Origin: JBJTUH01 sp044346175 | GTDB taxonomy: Bacteria > Cyanobacteriota > Vampirovibrionia > Vampirovibrionales > JAJTHC01 | Assembly (NCBI GenBank): GCA_044346175.1 | Contig: JBIIZQ010000001.1 | Coordinates: 124,001 to 188,000, forward strand | DNA: 64,000 bases | Direction of reading: 5' to 3' | Shown here: in pieces, positions 27,395 to 37,379 of the stretch | How the letters are laid out: each line of letters opens with the position of its first letter | Position numbering within the stretch: position 1 is the stretch's first letter | Position numbers and translations under genes: made by a program | The notes under the pieces: model-generated | The model's database searches: none | Told to the model about the DNA's origin: nothing | The model's input: only the letters and a program-made list of their open reading frames with translations

Positions 27395-27727
27395 ATGATG
27401 ATGGCTGGCAACGTGATTGAAATTACTGATGCTCAGTTTGAAGAACAAGTACTTCAGGCCACTACTCCCGTACTTGTTGACTTTTGGGCGCCTTGGTGTG
27501 GTCCTTGCCGTGCTTTGGCACCTACCATTGCTGAAGTCTCCGAAGAACTTGCTGGCAAAGTCAGAGTTTGCAAAATCAACACTGATGAAAACATCCAAAG
27601 TGCTCAAAAATTTGGTATCAGTAGCATTCCTACGGTCATCCTTTTCAAAGATGGCAAACCTGTTGAGCAAAGCGTTGGCAACCGTCCCAAAGCAGACTTT
27701 GTGAAAATGATTGAAGCCCATTTATAG
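27395..27727 (+). CDS. trxA: Thioredoxin
   Basis: Cytoplasmic dithiol-disulfide carrier that reduces ribonucleotide reductase, peroxiredoxins and other targets. The 110-residue chain is the standard single thioredoxin fold with the active site WAPWCGPCRALAPTI near residues 30-44 and the cis-Pro loop GISSIPTVILFKDG. The start is a triple ATG (27395-27403) with AGGA at 27383-27386, 8 nt upstream of the first. It is a single-gene unit, closed by a very long perfect hairpin. Confidence 0.97.
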   Translation: MMMAGNVIEITDAQFEEQVLQATTPVLVDFWAPWCGPCRALAPTIAEVSEELAGKVRVCKINTDENIQSAQKFGISSIPTVILFKDGKPVEQSVGNRPKADFVKMIEAHL

Positions 27728-27734
27728 GGTTTAT

Positions 27735-27794
27735 TCAATACCAAGACAAAAGGGGTGCAGTAGTGCTACTGCACCCCTTTTGTCTTGGTATTGA
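27735..27794. terminator. 29-bp perfect hairpin after trxA, probably bidirectional
   Basis: The arms 27735-27763 and 27766-27794 are perfect reverse complements around a 2-nt loop. The inner part AAAAGGGG...CCCCTTTT has the shape of a bidirectional intrinsic terminator and lies between the convergent trxA and low-complexity gene. A 29-bp perfect stem is longer than needed for termination. Confidence 0.8.
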
Positions 27795-27852
27795 AAGATA
27801 AAAATAAAGAGAGAGAGTGTGTATGTGTGCTTGAGAGAGAGGGTAAAACACC

Positions 27853-28866
27853 CTAAACGGTTTGATAACTACTTGGACGACCCAACATGGACGTATTTTG
27901 TAGCATTTGCATAAACGCTGTAATGGAGGCGGGTAAAGCCCCAATTTGAGGCCCAATATTATCATAGCCTACAGGGATACCAAAGGCATTATTACGAAAG
28001 CTTTTAAGAGGCGAAAGAGGGTCTCCTCCTGTGGCGGTCGCAGCAAGAGGGGTTCGTCCATCTCCCTGTGGGGAACGAGGTAAGGGTAAACCCCGTGCTG
28101 CAATATTGGGGGTACCCGTGGCTCGTGGCGGTTGGTCAGCCAAACGCTGGTTGGCAAGCATCTGAATAATGCCCTCCATGGTACGAGAAACCTGTTGTGC
28201 ATCTCTTTGTGGGGTTTGAGCAAGCCCCGTCCTTGCTTGAATAAGACTTTGCAATACCAAGCCCATGAGTGCCTGTTGCTGCTGGGCTTGTTGAAGTTGT
28301 TGGCGTTGGGCTTCAGCAGCTTGGATTTGAGGACCTTGTGCCATTGGGGGAGCCATCATGGGGGTAGGTGGTTGAAATGGAGACTGACCTTGAGGCGGCA
28401 TGCCATGACCAACAGGCATACCATTGGGTGAAGGCATGTTCATAACCCCTGGGGTAGGCATGGGTGTGGGAGCGTTATTTGCAGAGGTATTGAGGGTAAT
28501 CGTCATACCGCCGCTTTGAATGGTTGCCGACCCACCTGGAGGAATCCCTATGGTTTGACCATTCACTTGAAACATCGAGCCACCTTGGGGACTAGGAGGA
28601 GGCATTTGCAACTGTGCTTGGGGTGAAAACTGAGGCATGGCATTTTGGGGTATGCCTTGGTTGGGCAACATCATGGATGCAAAGGGGATGCTTCCTGGGG
28701 GCATTGGCCCGCCTCCCGTAGCTGAAGAACCTCCTGCGGCTCCTAGGCTCATCGCACCACCCATGCCTGAGGCATTGCCTCCCTGTGTTTGAGGGGACAT
28801 ACCCATGGGGTTGAAGCCGTTCATCATAGGTTGTCCGCCACCCATGGGGGGCATCATCATGTTCAT
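27853..28866 (-). CDS. Low-complexity Met/Gly/Pro/Gln-rich protein
   Basis: A 337-residue protein of unknown function. The first 180 residues are Met-Gly-Pro-Gln-rich (runs such as MMMPPMGGGQ and MNMPSPNGMPVGHGMPP), followed by a Gln-rich helical stretch (QAAEAQRQQLQQAQQQQALMGLVLQSLIQA) and a C-terminal 100 residues that look more ordered and end in FMQMLQNTSMLGRPSSY. There is no signal peptide. A short β-type segment (SMFQVNGQTIGIPPGGSATI) stands out. Composition is like the protein at 45639-46178. Coding is supported by length and consistent third-position use rather than homology. Confidence 0.65.
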   Translation of the reverse strand: MNMMMPPMGGGQPMMNGFNPMGMSPQTQGGNASGMGGAMSLGAAGGSSATGGGPMPPGSIPFASMMLPNQGIPQNAMPQFSPQAQLQMPPPSPQGGSMFQVNGQTIGIPPGGSATIQSGGMTITLNTSANNAPTPMPTPGVMNMPSPNGMPVGHGMPPQGQSPFQPPTPMMAPPMAQGPQIQAAEAQRQQLQQAQQQQALMGLVLQSLIQARTGLAQTPQRDAQQVSRTMEGIIQMLANQRLADQPPRATGTPNIAARGLPLPRSPQGDGRTPLAATATGGDPLSPLKSFRNNAFGIPVGYDNIGPQIGALPASITAFMQMLQNTSMLGRPSSYQTV

Positions 28867-28956
28867 ATTTTTTAGCTCTCGGTGTTGGGTCTCTTCAATG
28901 GGGAGGTGTCAAGTTGGTATAGCTTAATAAAACCTTGTAAAAGGAGACGATTGCCC

Positions 28957-28993
28957 AAAAACTCAGGACTTGGTATGTTTACCAAGTCCTGAG
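28957..28993 (-). terminator. Intrinsic terminator of rpsA
   Basis: On the minus strand a perfect 14-bp stem (arms 28980-28993 and 28962-28975, 4-nt loop) is followed by five T. It lies 33 nt after the rpsA stop. Confidence 0.88.
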
Positions 28994-29026
28994 GGAGAGA
29001 TGGTGCGATGAGACTCGCTACACTAC

Positions 29027-30166
29027 TTATTCAGCAGAAGATTCATCTGCAATGGGCATTAAACCCATGCTAACACGACGCTCTTCCACATTTAAGCGGT
29101 TAATGTAACCTTGTACCAAAGTACCAGGCTGCAACTTCTCACCACGTTGTTGCTCAAGTGCATGGAGTTCACGTGAGGGTAATAAGGCTTCAACACCAGT
29201 AATAATTTCAACAAAGGCACCGAAGTTTTTCACACGAGTAATAGCACCTTCAACAGCTTTACCGATGGAGAGTTCACGCTCAACAGTAATCCATGGGTCT
29301 TCCTGAAGGGATTTCACAGACAGCGAAATGCGCTGACGTTCCGCATCTACACTGATGACTTCCACTTTTACGCTATCGCCCACTTTAAGCAAGTCGCCAG
29401 GATGTTCCACCCAACGCCAAGACATTTGTGATAAGGGCAGTAAGCCATCTACGCCACCAAGGTCGACGAAAGCACCAAAGTCTGCAAGACGAACCACTTT
29501 ACCTTCGATAACAGCACCAATATCGATTTTCTCGAATTGCTCACGACGGTCAGCAAACTGTTGCTCGCTAAGCACTTTTTTGTGGCTAAGAATAAGGTTG
29601 TTGCGTGCGGCATCCAAGGTAAGGATTTTAACCTGCACGGTGGTACCGATAAGTTCTTCAAGAGGCTTTTGAATCCCTAAATGGCTCCGAGGAATAAACC
29701 CACGTACACCTTCAACCACACCCAGTAAACCGCCACGTACACGACCAATAATGGCACAGTCTAAGATACGGTCTTCAGTGGCAATAACTTCAATTTGTTT
29801 CCAAGCGTATGCCACAGCAACACGCTTACGAGAGAGGGTAATAACCCCATGTTGGTCTTCATGACGTAGGATGAAAAACTCATACTCAGAACCCGCCACG
29901 AGTTTACCATCTTCCCCTTCAGCAAGGGTACTTTTGTCAGCAACTTCACGGTAAGGACACACGGCATGGGTTTTTGCCCCAATATCAACGTGGTACCCTT
30001 GGTGTTCTTGGGCAATAACTTTACCTTGAATGATTTGACCTTTTTGAAAGCTATAGCCATAGCTTTCTTCAAGCAATGAGGTAAACTCAGTTTTAAAATC
30101 GTCAGCTTGTTGGAGAATATCACTGAGTTTACGAAGGCGGGTTTTGAACAGGGAGGACAGCATCAT
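29027..30166 (-). CDS. rpsA: Ribosomal protein S1 (four S1 repeats)
   Basis: Binds mRNA on the 30S subunit and helps initiation. The 379 residues hold four S1 RNA-binding repeats at about 40-110, 128-198, 210-285 and 295-368; the third (VIEGKVVRLADFGAFVDLGGVDGLLPLSQMSW) and fourth (AVEGAITRVKNFGAFVEI) are the most canonical. E. coli S1 has six repeats and 557 residues; shorter forms with three to four are seen in cyanobacteria, Gram-positives and others. It starts with tandem ATG. An AT-rich region with three TATATACTA copies lies 150 nt upstream. The ordinary intrinsic terminator suggests a single-gene unit. Confidence 0.92.
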   Translation of the reverse strand: MMLSSLFKTRLRKLSDILQQADDFKTEFTSLLEESYGYSFQKGQIIQGKVIAQEHQGYHVDIGAKTHAVCPYREVADKSTLAEGEDGKLVAGSEYEFFILRHEDQHGVITLSRKRVAVAYAWKQIEVIATEDRILDCAIIGRVRGGLLGVVEGVRGFIPRSHLGIQKPLEELIGTTVQVKILTLDAARNNLILSHKKVLSEQQFADRREQFEKIDIGAVIEGKVVRLADFGAFVDLGGVDGLLPLSQMSWRWVEHPGDLLKVGDSVKVEVISVDAERQRISLSVKSLQEDPWITVERELSIGKAVEGAITRVKNFGAFVEIITGVEALLPSRELHALEQQRGEKLQPGTLVQGYINRLNVEERRVSMGLMPIADESSAE

Positions 30167-30316
30167 AGGGTCGTATGGGAGTCACACATGACGGTCATTA
30201 CTGCTATGGCGATACCAGTAAGAGGCTGTGTGGTCTTAAACTAAAGGGTAACGTTAAAAATCAAAAGGAGAGCAAAAAACACGTATCAGAAAAACAAGTC
30301 TTAAAGTAAGGCTAAG

Positions 30317-30356
30317 TATATACTACTATATATACTATGGTAATACATATATACTA
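30317..30356. promoter_or_regulatory. AT-rich direct repeats upstream of rpsA
   Basis: TATATACTA occurs at 30317-30325, 30329-30337 and 30348-30356, the whole stretch being almost only A and T. It lies about 150 nt upstream of the rpsA start and could be a promoter or upstream activating element. No function is shown by the sequence alone. Confidence 0.4.
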
Positions 30357-30559
30357 CAAGTAAAACCTGAGATGACACAAGTATGAAAAATTAACCCTTT
30401 CCATTTAAAACTGTAACATGGCGTTACAGTCTATCAGGAAGCAAGCCATTCTCAAAAAACGCCGACTTCTTTGTTAATGATAGATTATTTCATCACAAAA
30501 AGTTAGCACCTCGCCATTTCTAAGGTAAGTGCAGGAGGCTGTGCAGCATAGAGATAACC

Positions 30560-33500
30560 TTAGAACTCACTCGATAGAATCTCTTTAAGACTGTCAAACG
30601 TCAGGAACTTATCCATAGCGGAGCGGTCAGCCGAGATAATCGAGTCAACCAAATCACGCTTCACGCCTTGAAGCCGTTGGATTTTTTCTTCCACAGAGCT
30701 ACGAGTAATCATCCGATAGACAAATACCGTCTTGTTCTGTCCAATCCGATAGGCTCGGTCGGTGGCTTGGTCTTCTGCGGCAGGGTTCCACCAAGGGTCG
30801 TAGTGAATGACCACATCCGCGCCTGTTAGGTTTAATCCTGTGCCACCCGCTTTAAGGCTAATGAGGAATAAAGGAATATCGGTCTGCGTATTAAACTTCG
30901 TGACTTCCGCTTCTCGGTTACGTGTTTCACCCGTAAGGTAACAGTACTTTAAGCCTTCTTCATCCAACCAACCACGAATGATTTTAAGCATCTCAACAAA
31001 TTGGCTAAAGAGTAGGATACGATGTCCGTTTGCAATGGCGGAAAGTACAAACTCCTTCAGGGCTTCAAACTTACCAGAGGTCATGACATTCCCTCGGATA
31101 GCAGGGTCAAGCAGCATCGGGTGGCAGCAAATCTGTCTGAGACGAATCAGCGCCCTGAAAATGGCAGCTTGTGCCTTTTTTAAACCTGTTTCGCTCGGGT
31201 CGGACATAATTTCACGGCGGGTCTCCTCAAGCACACGCAAGTAGAGGTCGTACTGCTCGTCGGTCATTTCGCAATGATGGATACTCTCAATTTTAGGAGG
31301 TAGCTCTGAAAGTACATCCTGTTTTAAACGACGCAACATAAATGGCGAAACCTGTTTACGTAAACGACGCTCGGCATCACGATTGCCTTTTTCTTCAATG
31401 GGGAGTACGTATTTTTGTCTGAAGAGGGGCTTTTCATATAAAAAGCCTGGCATTAGGAAGTCAAACAAACTCCATAGCTCCAAAAGGCTATTTTCAATAG
31501 GGGTACCTGACAATGCTAAACGATGATTGGCATTGAGTTCCTTAGCGGCAAGTGCGGTTTGCGATTCAGGATTTTTAATATTCTGTGCCTCATCCAAAAT
31601 GACGCAGCGGAACGGGTACTTTTTGAGTGCTTTAATATCACGTCGCATGATGGTGTAGCTTGTGACGACAACATCGGCTTGTTTAATATGGGTGTACTCA
31701 TCAAAACGGGTTGACCCTGTTAAATTAAGCACCTGAAGTTCAGGGGCAAAGCGTGTTAGCTCATTGACCCAGTTAAACACCACCGAGGTAGGCGCCACAA
31801 TCAGTGAGGGGGCTTGCCCGTGGATGTTTTTAACATGTTGAAGTAATGTAATGGCTTGGAGGGTTTTACCAAGCCCCATGTCGTCGGCCAAAATACCGTT
31901 AAGCCCATAGTTATGAAGGAACAGGAGCCAGTTAAACCCTTGCGTTTGATAATGACGCAAGGTCGCTTGGATGTTCTCAGAGGGTGGTACTTCTTGGATG
32001 GGCTTACTGGAAGACATCACTTGCCAGAAGCCTTGGAATTGCTCATCCATGTTTAAAATCACGCCTTGGTCTTGCAACTCAGAGAGTAAACCTGCCTTGA
32101 AGGTTTGTACCAGATAGCTATCAGGGCCAAGGGTTTCAGCGTCAAAGGCTTGAATGGTTTTGCCAAACTGAAGCACGGTGGCTAAAGGCACTTCCACATA
32201 ACCAGCCCCATCCAGATAAAAATACTTTTTACCTTGGAGCATGTAGGTTTGTACCTGCCCTAAATCCATCGTAATTTGGTCAACTTTGGCCGATAAGTTC
32301 AAACGGAACATATCCACTCTACCAGGCTCGAAGGCAATATCGGCAACCAGTCTCAATGGGTATTTAGAGACCTTAATCACGTTGAGGTCTTGCTGATTAG
32401 TGGGTAATTTTACCTGCCAACGGTGCTTATCAAGGCTAGGAATAATTTCATGAATAAAGTCAATGGCTCTATCGCCCTCGGCTTGGAAAAAATTAGCCTG
32501 AATGGGTTCAACCCCTAAATGAACCAAATGCTCGAAGGCTTGCTGCTCGGCTTTCAAGTCACGCTTCATCCAGTAGATTTGGTCAGGGTTTTGCTTTACG
32601 ACCATCACATACATACTATTTTCAGGCAGACTCCGTGTGTAGGCAACTTCCACGCCATCATAAGAGAAGGTCATACTGATACGCATTCTCAACGCTGCGG
32701 GGTCAATGAGTTCCACATGAAGTATGCTCACAGGGGGGCGACGATAAAGCTTTGGACTGGTCAGCCCACCCCCAAAGTCTAAACTTAGGAAACGTTGGAT
32801 TTTAGGTAACTCCTCAAAGAGGAATTTTCCACCATCGGTGTCTCGAATATCATTGAAGGTCGACTTGACAAGATGTTTAGGCAACATGGAAAGTCGGATA
32901 GAAAGCGGATACAGTGTCTGACGGTACTGCCCCCATGGTACTTCCTTAGAGAAGATACGCATGGCTTCAAGCGGTATTTCTTCAATGACAGGATGTTTTT
33001 CACCCTGTTTATCCACCAGTAACTGATGCTGTGCCTCCACGGAGAAAACCTTTTCAATATCAGCCTCTGAGGTATAATCACCCACATGCTCGTGATGACC
33101 AAAAAATAAGTCATCCCATACGTAATCCTCAGGGGCTTCAGGCACAAGCCAATGTAAAGAGGTCATGACATGACCGCCTTGTCCTGAAGCATTCACGGAG
33201 AGCTGGAGTACCAACGGGGTAGGGTAAAAATGGAAAGGAGCCCCTGTTTCTGCTTCAAGCACAAGGGGGTGGTGAGAAATAACCCGCAGGACATGGTCCA
33301 GTTTCTGCACGGGTAATTCAATCCAACCCTCCAGAGGATGCCGTGAGGGGAACGGAACCACTTGCTCCTTATGGAACCACTGCATTAGACGAATCTCTTG
33401 CTGCTCAATATCATTCAAGTGAGAAGTGCCGATGGTTGCTGCCAGACGAAGGATTTTCTCAAACTGTGTAACGGGTTGACGGGTTAAACGCTCAATTAAA

Positions 33501-35470
33501 CGAATACCGACGTAACGGTCATCACGGTGTAAGTCAAGTAAAATGACATATTGACAGGAGGCGGCGGCACTTAGCTTTTCATATTGCTCTTTAGGGGGGA
33601 GTTCTTGAGGGGCGGTGTGAGGCGAGTACGCCTGCCAAAAACGTAGCCAGTACCCACTATCAATGACGGTCAGTGCTGCCGCAATGGCATGCTTACACCA
33701 AATTTGTTCCAATGGACAGTTACACTCAGGACGCAAAGGGAGTTCTTCAGCATGGAGTTTTACTTGGTAGCCCTCTTTGAAACGCCCTTTAATTTCAGCA
33801 TGGAAGCCATAATCAGTAAGCTCCACTTTACGCACCTGCCCAGAAGTTTGAAAGTATCCAAATCCACGGCGCCAATCACCAGGTTTTGCCCATTGACGAA
33901 TCAGCTGAAAAGTCAGCGGGTAGAAATCGCTTGCCCACTGGACATTTTTTTCTGTGTGGAGCGGTTCATCACTCACATAAGGTTCGGGGAGGGTGGTTAC
34001 GCTATCAGTGAAGTTTTCAGCTGTGTGCTGTAGCCTTTCCTCAAGTGCATACTCAAAAGTACGGTGGCGTGTTGTTGCTTCAGGCAACACAACAGGGGGT
34101 ACTGTTTCAGCAGTCAGTGCGACATCGTGGTGTGGCAAGGTATCAGCTGCTGAGGAGGCTTGCGAGTGGTCTAAAATCTGCGAGGTGTAGGGAATTGTTT
34201 CACCGAGAGGAGGCTTGCTATTCTCTGAAAAATCTTCTAATACCCTCGAAGTAGGAAGAGAGGCTTCTACAAGCCCTTGTGGTAGCTCTGTTTCAGAAGT
34301 TTTTAGGCTTTTCTGTGAGGTTCCCTTAGGCGGACGACCTCGACGTTTCGGCATCACGACTTGTACTGCGGATACCTCGACCTCTTGGGAGGATACGACC
34401 GCTTCAAGCCCTTGTAGAGGGGCTTGCAAGCTTTCTTTTAAGTTTTCTTGGTGGGTTGTGGTGCTGGTTATAGCAACCGTCGACACGGCGTGTGTAGGTT
34501 CCAAGGCTTTCAGCTTTGCTGGACGACCCCGTTTACGTTTTTGAATAGCTTCTACCATGTCTTTTGGGGTAGGTGCGTTCGGTTGCAGTACCATCGCCTG
34601 CGAGGTTTCTGTAAGGTCGGTTGCCATGGTCAACACGAGACCTTGCGTACTAAGTGAGTTTGGAGGCAAACTTCCAGGTAAAGAGGCTGTTTTTTTTGCA
34701 GGTCTAGGGGTGCTGCGTTTGGGATGATGTCGCTTTGTGGTACCCGATACACTATTTTTTGAGTCGGAAGCCTTAGAAAAAGCCCGAGCAGACTGCATGG
34801 GGTCTGCTTTTCCAGTGGTTTTAGATTTCTGCTTAGTCGTTTTAAGGTTTTTACTTAGTGTGCCACTTGTTGTACTAAGGAGTGAGGGTGCTTTGGTGGG
34901 TCGTCCCTGTTGCTTTGCATTTTTACCTTTGTGTGATTTTTGCTGCCCCACAACTTCTTCTTGGTATACTTGCATCGCCTGGTGTAAGGCTTCTGCCAGT
35001 TGCTCAGTGGAGACTCCTAAACGAGGTAAAGGATTCTTGTAGCCTTTGGCTTTAAGCTTTGTGGGTGCTTTGGGAAAATGCCCTTGTGTGTCGGGTTTAT
35101 CTTGTGGATGAGAGCCGTTTGTACGTCTTTTAGGGGCTGCCATGGGGCGAGACCGACTCGTTTTTGAGCCTAAAGTCTTTGAAGCGTTTTGAGAGGATGA
35201 GAGGTTTGTTTGCAAAGTATGTGTGCTTGGCGTATTGCCTTCAGAGGATAATATTTGAGATACTTGAGAAGTCACCAATGGCTTTGCGTCTCTCCCTCTT
35301 TGTTTAGGTGTTCCCTGTGAGGAGATGGCTGGCGTGGCTTGTTCTGATTTTGCTTTGGGAGGACGACCCCGTTTCTTAGGAACCCCTTGGGATGTGTGTA
35401 GGGAAGCTTCGGAGGAAGCGTTGGAAACTTGGCGTTCTTGAGCCATCGAAGGGTCTGAAGTAGTGCGCAT
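30560..35470 (-). CDS. SWIM/SNF2 family ATPase with N-terminal AT-hooks
   Basis: A 1636-residue Swi2/Snf2 DNA translocase. The first 440 residues are disordered, basic and carry AT-hook motifs (KKRGRPPKAK near 33, RKRGRPAKLKA near 315, PKRRGRPPKGTS near 377, plus weaker ones), which bind the minor groove of AT-rich DNA. A SWIM zinc finger (CNCPLEQIWCKH) lies near residue 582. The ATPase core has DDMGLGKTLQAI near 1193, DEAQNIKN, SGTPIENS and the motif VI ATDRAYRIGQNKTVFVYRMI near the end. Bacterial proteins with SWIM and SNF2 domains are common and serve in RNA polymerase recycling or DNA remodelling, but the long AT-hook tail is unusual. Met9 is an alternative start. Confidence 0.9.
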   Translation of the reverse strand: MRTTSDPSMAQERQVSNASSEASLHTSQGVPKKRGRPPKAKSEQATPAISSQGTPKQRGRDAKPLVTSQVSQILSSEGNTPSTHTLQTNLSSSQNASKTLGSKTSRSRPMAAPKRRTNGSHPQDKPDTQGHFPKAPTKLKAKGYKNPLPRLGVSTEQLAEALHQAMQVYQEEVVGQQKSHKGKNAKQQGRPTKAPSLLSTTSGTLSKNLKTTKQKSKTTGKADPMQSARAFSKASDSKNSVSGTTKRHHPKRSTPRPAKKTASLPGSLPPNSLSTQGLVLTMATDLTETSQAMVLQPNAPTPKDMVEAIQKRKRGRPAKLKALEPTHAVSTVAITSTTTHQENLKESLQAPLQGLEAVVSSQEVEVSAVQVVMPKRRGRPPKGTSQKSLKTSETELPQGLVEASLPTSRVLEDFSENSKPPLGETIPYTSQILDHSQASSAADTLPHHDVALTAETVPPVVLPEATTRHRTFEYALEERLQHTAENFTDSVTTLPEPYVSDEPLHTEKNVQWASDFYPLTFQLIRQWAKPGDWRRGFGYFQTSGQVRKVELTDYGFHAEIKGRFKEGYQVKLHAEELPLRPECNCPLEQIWCKHAIAAALTVIDSGYWLRFWQAYSPHTAPQELPPKEQYEKLSAAASCQYVILLDLHRDDRYVGIRLIERLTRQPVTQFEKILRLAATIGTSHLNDIEQQEIRLMQWFHKEQVVPFPSRHPLEGWIELPVQKLDHVLRVISHHPLVLEAETGAPFHFYPTPLVLQLSVNASGQGGHVMTSLHWLVPEAPEDYVWDDLFFGHHEHVGDYTSEADIEKVFSVEAQHQLLVDKQGEKHPVIEEIPLEAMRIFSKEVPWGQYRQTLYPLSIRLSMLPKHLVKSTFNDIRDTDGGKFLFEELPKIQRFLSLDFGGGLTSPKLYRRPPVSILHVELIDPAALRMRISMTFSYDGVEVAYTRSLPENSMYVMVVKQNPDQIYWMKRDLKAEQQAFEHLVHLGVEPIQANFFQAEGDRAIDFIHEIIPSLDKHRWQVKLPTNQQDLNVIKVSKYPLRLVADIAFEPGRVDMFRLNLSAKVDQITMDLGQVQTYMLQGKKYFYLDGAGYVEVPLATVLQFGKTIQAFDAETLGPDSYLVQTFKAGLLSELQDQGVILNMDEQFQGFWQVMSSSKPIQEVPPSENIQATLRHYQTQGFNWLLFLHNYGLNGILADDMGLGKTLQAITLLQHVKNIHGQAPSLIVAPTSVVFNWVNELTRFAPELQVLNLTGSTRFDEYTHIKQADVVVTSYTIMRRDIKALKKYPFRCVILDEAQNIKNPESQTALAAKELNANHRLALSGTPIENSLLELWSLFDFLMPGFLYEKPLFRQKYVLPIEEKGNRDAERRLRKQVSPFMLRRLKQDVLSELPPKIESIHHCEMTDEQYDLYLRVLEETRREIMSDPSETGLKKAQAAIFRALIRLRQICCHPMLLDPAIRGNVMTSGKFEALKEFVLSAIANGHRILLFSQFVEMLKIIRGWLDEEGLKYCYLTGETRNREAEVTKFNTQTDIPLFLISLKAGGTGLNLTGADVVIHYDPWWNPAAEDQATDRAYRIGQNKTVFVYRMITRSSVEEKIQRLQGVKRDLVDSIISADRSAMDKFLTFDSLKEILSSEF

Positions 35471-36105
35471 TAAAACAATACAGTTTTCAGAGAAGCATTA
35501 AAGGGTTAACATCATTACAAACACAGTATAGCTTATTGAGCGACCTCACTTTTTGAGAGTATCGTTTGCTAAGGGTATACTTCAAAAAAATATTTCAATA
35601 CGATGAATCATCGCCATCCATTGTTGCCATCAACACGTTACGTTCTAAACGCTTTTGCCCCTCTTTATAAAGTGTGGATAGGGGGGGAGAAGGTACTTTA
35701 ATCTCACTGATTGAAGGTACACGAGTGCCATGCACACTTTTAAATAAGAGATAAGCCCCTAAACATCATTGTGAAGCACACCAAAATCATCTAAATCCTG
35801 CATAGTGAGCGTGTAAGCCAGCGTAGTGTTGTGCCATCATTTTAGAAAAGAACCCCTACGCTAGCGTGCATTCATGGCATAATTTCTCATGGCACACTAG
35901 AAGCGATATTTTAGGATAGCATTTTTGGAAGACCACCTAAAAGATTAAACCTATGATAGTGCAGGCTACTATATTTCATAGCACGGGCAAATAAAAAATA
36001 CAACCTTCCACGGTAACCCTATATCAAAATATCCTTTAAAAAGAGGAGTCTCATAGTTAGCGCGTGTAGACGTACCGCCCCGTTACACCACCTAACCCAC
36101 GTTGC
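35471..36105. other. Intergenic region, nothing recognised
   Basis: About 635 bases, AT-rich, with no convincing gene on either strand. One DnaA-box-like word (TGTGGATAG near 35675) stands alone. Upstream of the SNF2 gene and downstream of the asparaginase gene. Confidence 0.4.
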
Positions 36106-37176
36106 TTAGCACCAGCCTACTTCTTGAAGCACTTGAGGCACAACGGTATCTCGTGTTGGTTGATGCCCTGTCCATACCTTACACACGCAAACTTCCCCTG
36201 TATCAAGACGTAACACACACACCAAGGCTTCTGCACCTGATTTACTTACTAAGGGAATGCTTGCCTTTTGTCTCATAAGACGGGTATCAAGCCTTGGGTT
36301 TCCGCCCATATTGCCTGCTAGGAGTTCAGGGTGCTTGGCCATGGCTTCTATGATAGGGCGTGTGACGGGGTCAGCCCACAAAGCATGGTAGGCATAGGTA
36401 AGCCATTTAAAAGAGCTACTCGGCACAGGTAAACCGCACCCGTCTTGGTGCCACAGAAGCGTTTCACGGGCTAATTCAGGCTCGAAACCCGTATGCTTTG
36501 CCAGCCAAGTATGGATACATTGCCGCCAATCAGACAAAGCCGCTTCAGGATAAAAGCCCTCTGTTAATATGTTTTCTTGGCGTGTTTGTTGAGAGGTTTC
36601 AGGTGCGTGCATATGATACAACCAAGTGAGAAAAGCACTATGTTTTCCTGAACAATTATGGTGTAACGATGTTATCGCCAAGGGTGCTACCTCGGGTAAG
36701 CCTTGCAACCCTAACGGCCCATGGGTACCACATTTCAGATGGTTTACGTCTGCGAGCGCTTTTTCAAGCCACCATGAGACCCACTGTGTATGCTCAGGCA
36801 TACCGCTATGGCTTGCACACGCAATGGCAATGGCTTGTGAGGGAAGGGCTTGACGTGCTTCAGGGCTTAGTGCCAACCAATAGGGTAAAAATTGAAAAGG
36901 TTTTGCAGCCGAACGCCAACATACCCGTCGTGGTAGGGGGTCAGGTGTTGTGTCTTTTATCTGTGGTGATACTTCACGCCACTGGTAGGAGGCATCCTGA
37001 GTGAGGGTGAGCCAGCCCCAAGTGATAGGATGTACCGATTCCATGACGTAGGATGTATTGTCAAGGCTTGCGTCCTGTGAGCAGTGTTCACCCCAAAGCG
37101 GACGAACGTACTGAGCCATTGTACAATCGGCATTTAAAATAGGTTGAAACCCTTGGGTGATAGGCATGAATGACAT
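36106..37176 (-). CDS. L-asparaginase II (Rhizobium-type)
   Basis: Hydrolyses asparagine to aspartate and ammonia. The 356-residue protein matches the asparaginase II family that differs from the E. coli AnsB fold: the HHNCSGKHSAFL motif near residue 175 with its Ser-x-Lys pair, HQDGCGLPVPSSS near 245, and SKSGAEALVCV near 310. RSAAKPFQFLP near 90 and ACASHSGMPEH near 125 also fit. No signal peptide, so it should be cytoplasmic. Met4 (37167) is an alternative start with AGG about 8 nt upstream. It is not in an obvious operon; it lies close to, but opposite, the flagellar gene. Confidence 0.88.
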   Translation of the reverse strand: MSFMPITQGFQPILNADCTMAQYVRPLWGEHCSQDASLDNTSYVMESVHPITWGWLTLTQDASYQWREVSPQIKDTTPDPLPRRVCWRSAAKPFQFLPYWLALSPEARQALPSQAIAIACASHSGMPEHTQWVSWWLEKALADVNHLKCGTHGPLGLQGLPEVAPLAITSLHHNCSGKHSAFLTWLYHMHAPETSQQTRQENILTEGFYPEAALSDWRQCIHTWLAKHTGFEPELARETLLWHQDGCGLPVPSSSFKWLTYAYHALWADPVTRPIIEAMAKHPELLAGNMGGNPRLDTRLMRQKASIPLVSKSGAEALVCVLRLDTGEVCVCKVWTGHQPTRDTVVPQVLQEVGWC

Positions 37177-37379
37177 CCTACAAAGTACTTAGACATCCTA
37201 TGGATAAAGGAAATTGTACCCTTTTCACAGTACAGCATCCTCCCATGACTGTACCATAAGTATGACGTGATGGTGGAGACCTCTCCCTTTTCAGACGAAC
37301 GGTATTCTGAATAATAGCCACACAGGCATTTTAAAAGCTTAAGCCCTTCTCATTGCCTCACAAGGAGTACCCTCCCTTT

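Noticed and set aside
35660..35690. DnaA-box-like TGTGGATAG
   Set aside because: A single near match in an AT-rich gap is expected by chance.
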